Assembly: GCA_900553845.1 (NCBI GenBank)
Contig: USEW01000019.1
Coordinates: 1-17,586, forward strand
From: an uncultured bacterium
Lineage (GTDB): Bacteria > Cyanobacteriota > Vampirovibrionia > Gastranaerophilales > Gastranaerophilaceae
DNA: 17,586 nt
Reading direction: 5' to 3'
How positions within the stretch are numbered: the first letter of the stretch is position 1; each line of letters opens with the position of its first letter. Below are positions 13,753 through 17,586 of this stretch, piece by piece. The translations under genes were made by a program, and so were the position numbers. The notes beneath the pieces were generated by a model. The model saw only the letters and a list, made by a program, of their open reading frames with translations, was not told the DNA's origin and searched no databases.

Positions 13753-14765
13753 ATTTTTATAAAGGCTTTCATTATTTTATTATCTATTGTATCGCAAACT
13801 GCTTGATTAATATTATCTATATTGTATTCTTTGGATAATCCTTCAACTTTTACTTTTTTATTTTCCAATAAACACAAGGCTTCTTTAAGCTCTATTGGAG
13901 AAGGCGAATAACTTCCCAATATAGTAAGTTCACGATAATATATTTGATTATTGGCATATCCTATGGCATCATCATTAATTGATGAAAATACAACTATTTT
14001 ACCGCCATCCCGAACACTTTTCAAAGCAAAATCTAGTGCACTTTTAGCGCCTGAAGTCATAAAAACACAATCGACTCCGTACCCCTCTGTCATCTGTTTT
14101 ATCTTCCCTGCTGTTAAATCATCATTTTCAAAAAGTAAATTATTAATATTTAAATTTTCAAGATTTTTTAATCTTTGCTCAATTAAATCCACACCTATTA
14201 CATTCATATTATAAGAATTTAAAGCTTGAGACATTATGTAACCAATTGAACCTAACCCTATGACAAGAACTCTATCGTTTGAGATTAAATCAGCTCTTTT
14301 GATTGCTCGAACGCAGCAAGCCAATGGCTCCATAAAAGAAGCCTCAGCTAATGTTAAATTTTTAGGTTTAGAAAATACTGTATTTTTTAAATGCGCTTCG
14401 CTTACATAAATATATTCAGAAAATCCTCCTGGCACTATGTTCGATTTTTTAAACTCCTTACACATTGAATAGTTTTGGTGTTTACAATAAATACATTCAA
14501 AACATGGAACGTGATGAGCAACAACAACAATATCATTAATTTTAAAATTAGTTACGTCGCTATTTAGGTTTACGATTTTTCCTACAACTTCATGACCGAT
14601 TGTACTATTCGTGGCAGATGAGGTATGTTTAATTTTAACAATATCTGAACCACATAAACCACATCCTAAAACCTTAACAATTGCACCTTTGTGATTAAAA
14701 TTATCATCAAAAAAAGGAATTTCTTTAATTTCAAGTTTACTATTAATTAATTGAACTGTTTTCAT
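13749..14765 (-). CDS. Zinc-dependent medium-chain dehydrogenase (first of a tandem pair)
   Basis: 338 residues, same family as the overlapping downstream gene but clearly divergent. Catalytic zinc ligands: Cys38 (GLCGSD), His58-Glu59 (GHEVVG) and Glu146 (FMEPLACC). Structural-zinc cysteines at 88, 91, 94 and 102. Rossmann motif VIGLGSIG (168-175); the second strand ends in VIGVDLIE with Asp193, the usual sign of NAD(H) use. Both zinc sites appear complete, so it should be active. Substrate not assignable from sequence. It starts 33 bases after the PilO-like gene on the same strand, with no terminator or clear promoter in the gap, so it is probably co-transcribed with the pilus genes; no strong ribosome site is visible. 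Confidence 0.88.
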   Translation of the reverse strand: MKTVQLINSKLEIKEIPFFDDNFNHKGAIVKVLGCGLCGSDIVKIKHTSSATNSTIGHEVVGKIVNLNSDVTNFKINDIVVVAHHVPCFECIYCKHQNYSMCKEFKKSNIVPGGFSEYIYVSEAHLKNTVFSKPKNLTLAEASFMEPLACCVRAIKRADLISNDRVLVIGLGSIGYIMSQALNSYNMNVIGVDLIEQRLKNLENLNINNLLFENDDLTAGKIKQMTEGYGVDCVFMTSGAKSALDFALKSVRDGGKIVVFSSINDDAIGYANNQIYYRELTILGSYSPSPIELKEALCLLENKKVKVEGLSKEYNIDNINQAVCDTIDNKIMKAFIKI

Positions 14766-14798
14766 TTTTTTAACTACTTGACTACACTTTCAAATACT

Positions 14799-15368
14799 TT
14801 ATTTTTTAGCATACATATGCAAAGTTACGTCAATAATTAAAATACGTTTATCTTTTTGATATGGTGAAATGTCAATAGTATTTATATTAATAAGATAAGG
14901 GTATATAAATAGTTCATTTAGAAACTTTTGAAATTCAACATATGGCCCTATTAATGATAACTTAACACCACAAGCATTATAAGCATTAGGGTCGTTTGTA
15001 ATAATTACATCATTTGTTAAATTCTCAATATAGTCAACTTTTCTCAATTTTAATTCATTTTTTAATGCCATATTAGTTATTTCTTCAAGCATACCATTTA
15101 ATGCAAGAAGAGAATTGCTATAAGCATATTCCGGCTTATAAATATTCTTGTGTTCAAGATTTTCATATTTCATATTTTCAAGATTCTGGCGTTTTTGAAC
15201 TTCCATATATTTAATGTTTAAATCACTAATTTTTGACTCCATTTCAGAAATACGGCTAATATTACTACTAACAGTTTGCACTTTAGGTATTATTTGGTAG
15301 ATACAAAATGCTATCACCAATAATATTACGAGGAAATATAAATAATATGCTTTTAAAATCTTCACCAC
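14799..15368 (-). CDS. PilO-like type IV pilus inner-membrane assembly protein
   Basis: 189 residues with the architecture of PilO: a short cytoplasmic end, one membrane helix (about 8-26), a periplasmic coiled-coil stretch (about 30-75, rich in Glu, Lys, Asn, Met) and a C-terminal alpha/beta domain (about 85-189) ending in strands of the ferredoxin-like type (VKLSLIGPYVEFQKFLNELF, then IDISPY and ILIIDVTLHMY). In type IV pili PilO pairs with PilN to bridge the inner-membrane platform to the outer-membrane secretin. The start is GTG at 15368, followed at once by a second GTG; AAAGGGTG lies seven bases ahead of the first. It follows the PilM-PilN-like gene by 24 bases, which supports the call. 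Direct sequence similarity in this family is weak, so the assignment rests on architecture and neighbours. Confidence 0.75.
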   Translation of the reverse strand: MVKILKAYYLYFLVILLVIAFCIYQIIPKVQTVSSNISRISEMESKISDLNIKYMEVQKRQNLENMKYENLEHKNIYKPEYAYSNSLLALNGMLEEITNMALKNELKLRKVDYIENLTNDVIITNDPNAYNACGVKLSLIGPYVEFQKFLNELFIYPYLININTIDISPYQKDKRILIIDVTLHMYAKK

Positions 15369-15392
15369 TTAAATTCACCCTTTTTAATTTTT

Positions 15393-17120
15393 TTATCGAG
15401 TTGGCATTTGTTTTGGTGGTGCTGAAACCGGTTCCATCTTAGGATTAACAGAAGCAACACCACTACGAGCTTTATTTTTATTATCGTCATTTTGATTATT
15501 TTGAGAATCATTACCAGTATCAGAGGTTGATTTTGCTAAAACTTCATTATATTTAGCATTCGATAATTCAAATACATATAATTGACCGCCATTGTTATAT
15601 AGACTATCAACATTTTCTGAATCTTTATATTCCAATTTTGTTAACAAAATATCAGAATCTAAAACCATACTTTTTACATTTTTAAAGAATTCGTATACAA
15701 CACTAACTGAAACAGCTTCGCCTTTAATCAAAACAGCACCAGTTGAATCTGTATAATATTTGGTTAGCCACAAATTATGCGGTTTATCTATTGATATTGA
15801 ATCATAGTATAACTTTTCCATTCTGTTATTCTGAAGCATATCAAATTGTATTAATCGTATATCAACTTTCTTTGATGCCCCAGCAAAATTACTTAATTTT
15901 TTGTCTAACTCAGCAGCTTCATTAGAATATTTCTGCACAATCTTATCTTGAGCGTTGATTGTATATGTAAGCAAGAAAAATACACCGCAAAATATTATAA
16001 AAATGCTAAGAACAACAGCTAATATTATACTTTGCATAAGCCTATTTGTAACAACAATCACTTGCCCTTTAAACTCAACAGTTACAGTTTTATCCTGATT
16101 ATCAATATTTGTATTCGAAAAATTCAAAGGATAAATATTTGATACATAACTATAGACAGAAACACCAACAGCTTCTGGAGTAATTTTATTTACATATTCA
16201 GGCAATATGTTTAAATTGGCTTTAGTAACTGGATAAGATGAGTATTTATTTTTTTCAATAAAGCCTATTTCACCATTAAAATTAAGTTTAGTTGCTAAAA
16301 GTTCAGCGCTTACATTTTCAACTTCGCTTACAATAAGCATAGCTTCTGACGGATTTGATTCTATTGATTCATTTATAGCATTTATAATATTTTGATAAAT
16401 TTCCAAATCATCATAGGATTGAATAGGCATTGGAATTTCTGTATAATTATTCCAATCTTCACCATTTAATGTAAATATGCAAAAAGAGTTTGGAGAAATT
16501 AAAATAACATTTGTTTGAACATTAGCTTTAAAATATTTAGACCAAATCAATCCACGAATTAATGCACTGTTTGATGTTTCAATGGCAACAATATTACAAC
16601 CCATTTCTTCTAAAATTTCCTGGGTTTTGAGAACCACATTTTCTTGTATAGCACTTACAACATAGCGTATTTTGTCAGGATTTGTTTCATCCTGTTTTAA
16701 AAGTTTAAAAAAGCTAACCTTTGGTGTTGTTGTACGAATTACATAATTATTTTCAGCTTCAGATAATATAGCTGTCTCAACTTCTTCATTGGACAAATCA
16801 GACGGCATATCCATAAAGTCAAAGTATACATTTGGCAAACAAACTATAACATCACTGTCTTTTGGTTCAATCAATATTTCCTTAAAAAGGCTTTCCAAAG
16901 TTTCCTGAAAATTTATAAAATCTTCAATTTCGCGCATTCTTGAATCATAGGCAACATGAGCATTTGCATATTTTACAACTTCATGTGTTGAAGGATTAAT
17001 CTGTATTATTTCAACCATTCCATTTAATGATACATTAATACCAATATAATTTTTCTTCTTAACCTCAAAAAATTTAGATATTGTTTTAATTATGTCCATG
17101 CTTAACTCATACTTACTCAC
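15393..17120 (-). CDS. PilM-PilN-like fusion protein of type IV pilus assembly
   Basis: 575 residues. Residues about 22-325 look like PilM, the cytoplasmic actin-fold adaptor: YIGINVSLNGMVEI, VIVCLPNVYFDFMDMP (91-106), AILSEAENNYV, and GCNIVAIETSNSALIRG (174-190). A short segment with IYPLNFSN (329-336) resembles the PilM-binding N-terminus of PilN. One membrane helix follows (about 363-387), then a short coiled coil (about 388-412) and a PilN-like domain, NLWLTKYYTDSTGAVLIKGE (449-468) with VVYEFFKNVKS. A polar, Asn/Asp-rich then Pro-rich tail (about 529-575) ends it. PilM and PilN are normally separate; here one chain carries both, and a PilO-like gene follows. The start is uncertain: GTG at 17120 (used here) lacks a ribosome site, and ATG at 17099 is possible. 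PilQ is outside the window. Confidence 0.8.
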   Translation of the reverse strand: MSKYELSMDIIKTISKFFEVKKKNYIGINVSLNGMVEIIQINPSTHEVVKYANAHVAYDSRMREIEDFINFQETLESLFKEILIEPKDSDVIVCLPNVYFDFMDMPSDLSNEEVETAILSEAENNYVIRTTTPKVSFFKLLKQDETNPDKIRYVVSAIQENVVLKTQEILEEMGCNIVAIETSNSALIRGLIWSKYFKANVQTNVILISPNSFCIFTLNGEDWNNYTEIPMPIQSYDDLEIYQNIINAINESIESNPSEAMLIVSEVENVSAELLATKLNFNGEIGFIEKNKYSSYPVTKANLNILPEYVNKITPEAVGVSVYSYVSNIYPLNFSNTNIDNQDKTVTVEFKGQVIVVTNRLMQSIILAVVLSIFIIFCGVFFLLTYTINAQDKIVQKYSNEAAELDKKLSNFAGASKKVDIRLIQFDMLQNNRMEKLYYDSISIDKPHNLWLTKYYTDSTGAVLIKGEAVSVSVVYEFFKNVKSMVLDSDILLTKLEYKDSENVDSLYNNGGQLYVFELSNAKYNEVLAKSTSDTGNDSQNNQNDDNKNKARSGVASVNPKMEPVSAPPKQMPTR

Positions 17121-17136
17121 CTATAAACTAATTTAC

Positions 17137-17165
17137 ATGTTAACATATTAATTAAAAAAATCCAA
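17137..17165 (-). promoter_or_regulatory. Possible promoter of the PilM-PilN/PilO/dehydrogenase cluster
   Basis: On the minus strand TTGGAT (17165-17160), 17 bases, then TAACAT (17142-17137) preceded by TGT, an extended -10 form. Four of six matches in each box, so moderate support; transcription would start near 17130, about ten bases ahead of the GTG at 17120 or thirty ahead of the ATG at 17099. Confidence 0.35.
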
Positions 17166-17204
17166 TAAAAACTTTAAAAGTTTATCTATTTAATGTATGA
17201 TTAA

Positions 17205-17210
17205 TATAAT
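17205..17210 (+). promoter_or_regulatory. Possible -10 box of the rlmB-like gene
   Basis: TATAAT, 27 bases before the ATG at 17238; the -35 region (TTATCT near 17182) is poor. Transcription would start near 17217, giving a leader of about 20 bases. Confidence 0.4.
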
Positions 17211-17237
17211 TAATATACAAATTAAAATGAGCAAAGT

Positions 17238-17586
17238 ATGGAAAATAATAATATTGTATACGGCAAAAACGCCGTTATTGAACTGTTAAAGGCAAAAAAA
17301 CGTACTATAAATAAAATTCTTATTGCAAAAAATTTGCATATTGATGCAAAAATAAACCAAATTTTTGACCTTGCACGAGAAAATAATGTTTTATACAGTT
17401 TAACGCAAAAAGAAAATATTGATAGACAATTTAAAGAAATCGTTAAACATCAAGGTGTCGCGGCTTTTGTATCACCTGTTGAATACATTGATTTTTATAA
17501 GTTTATTGAAAATAATAAAGAAAAAATTAGTTTAAACTGCTTAAAACTAATTATTTTAGATGGCGTTGAAGATCCTTATAATTTAG
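17238..17586 (+). CDS. RlmB/TrmH-family RNA 2'-O-ribose methyltransferase, N-terminal part (cut by window edge)
   Basis: The frame is open from the ATG at 17238 to the window end, 116 codons. It begins ENNNIVYGKNAVIELLKAKK, the usual start of RlmB-type methyltransferases (V-x-G-x-x-A-V-x-E-L-L), followed by the small substrate-binding alpha/beta domain (KILIAKNLHID...IFDLARENNV, then HQGVAAFVSPVEY, the H-QG-V-A motif) and the beginning of the SpoU/TrmH catalytic domain, LIILDGVEDPYNL (canonical LDGV-x-DP-x-N-x-G). Members methylate the 2'-OH of a guanosine, for RlmB G2251 of 23S rRNA, using SAM; the exact target cannot be told without the C-terminal knot. It is divergent from the PilM-PilN-like gene. 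Confidence 0.9.
   Translation, partial: MENNNIVYGKNAVIELLKAKKRTINKILIAKNLHIDAKINQIFDLARENNVLYSLTQKENIDRQFKEIVKHQGVAAFVSPVEYIDFYKFIENNKEKISLNCLKLIILDGVEDPYNL

Noticed and set aside
1..17586. CRISPR arrays, tRNA or rRNA genes
   Set aside because: No regularly spaced short repeats and no cloverleaf or rRNA-like segments were recognised on either strand.

Overview
The window is AT-rich (roughly 30% GC by eye) and densely coded. It reads as a chromosome segment of a Gram-negative bacterium with an outer membrane: it carries kdsB (activation of Kdo for lipopolysaccharide) and type IV pilus assembly genes. The prepilin N-terminus (MKKQG/FTLAEVLITL) with a DVNG-x-KGP motif in the pilin body, the AT-rich codons and the PilM/PilN/PilO-like genes look most like the non-photosynthetic cyanobacterial relatives of the gut (Gastranaerophilales / Melainabacteria). 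That placement is recognition-based inference, not a database result.

Layout. (1) 1-1471, minus: pyruvate kinase, cut by the left edge, preceded by a stand-alone LuxR-type DNA-binding protein. (2) 1588-3634, plus: two peptide/nickel-type ABC permeases (dppB/dppC-like) without ATPases or a binding protein. (3) 3652-5075: two convergent prepilin genes that begin with exactly the same 189 bp in opposite orientation and then diverge. They share a symmetric terminator between their ends. (4) 5137-8790, minus: accD-accA-prmA-kdsB, tightly spaced or overlapping. (5) 8965-12340, plus: obg, then ftsH with its own promoter. (6) 12341-12708: the only gene-free stretch above 300 bases, with an unexplained segment of about 46% GC. 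(7) 12709-17120, minus: a PilM-PilN-like fusion, a PilO-like protein and two overlapping zinc-dependent dehydrogenases. (8) 17238-17586, plus: the start of an RlmB/TrmH-type RNA 2'-O-methyltransferase, cut by the right edge.

Most of the window is housekeeping: fatty-acid initiation (accA/accD), Kdo activation, ribosomal protein L11 methylation, ribosome-associated GTPase, membrane protease and glycolysis. The part that stands out is the pilin pair. A perfect 189-bp inverted repeat covers both 5' leaders and the first 40 codons. Recombination between the arms would invert the 1,046 bases between them and swap the variable pilin bodies. A good sigma70-type promoter abuts only the right arm; the left arm lies directly behind dppC with no comparable promoter. 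The arrangement fits an expressed/alternative pilin switch, similar in logic to the Moraxella pilin inversion but with no recombinase gene in view. It remains a hypothesis; gene conversion between two stable paralogues would give the same repeat.

Other points to check: a PilM-PilN fusion, two genes (obg, dppB) whose -10 boxes sit only 6-8 bases before the start codon so that their mRNAs may be leaderless, and a strong ribosome-binding site leading only to a two-codon frame after kdsB.
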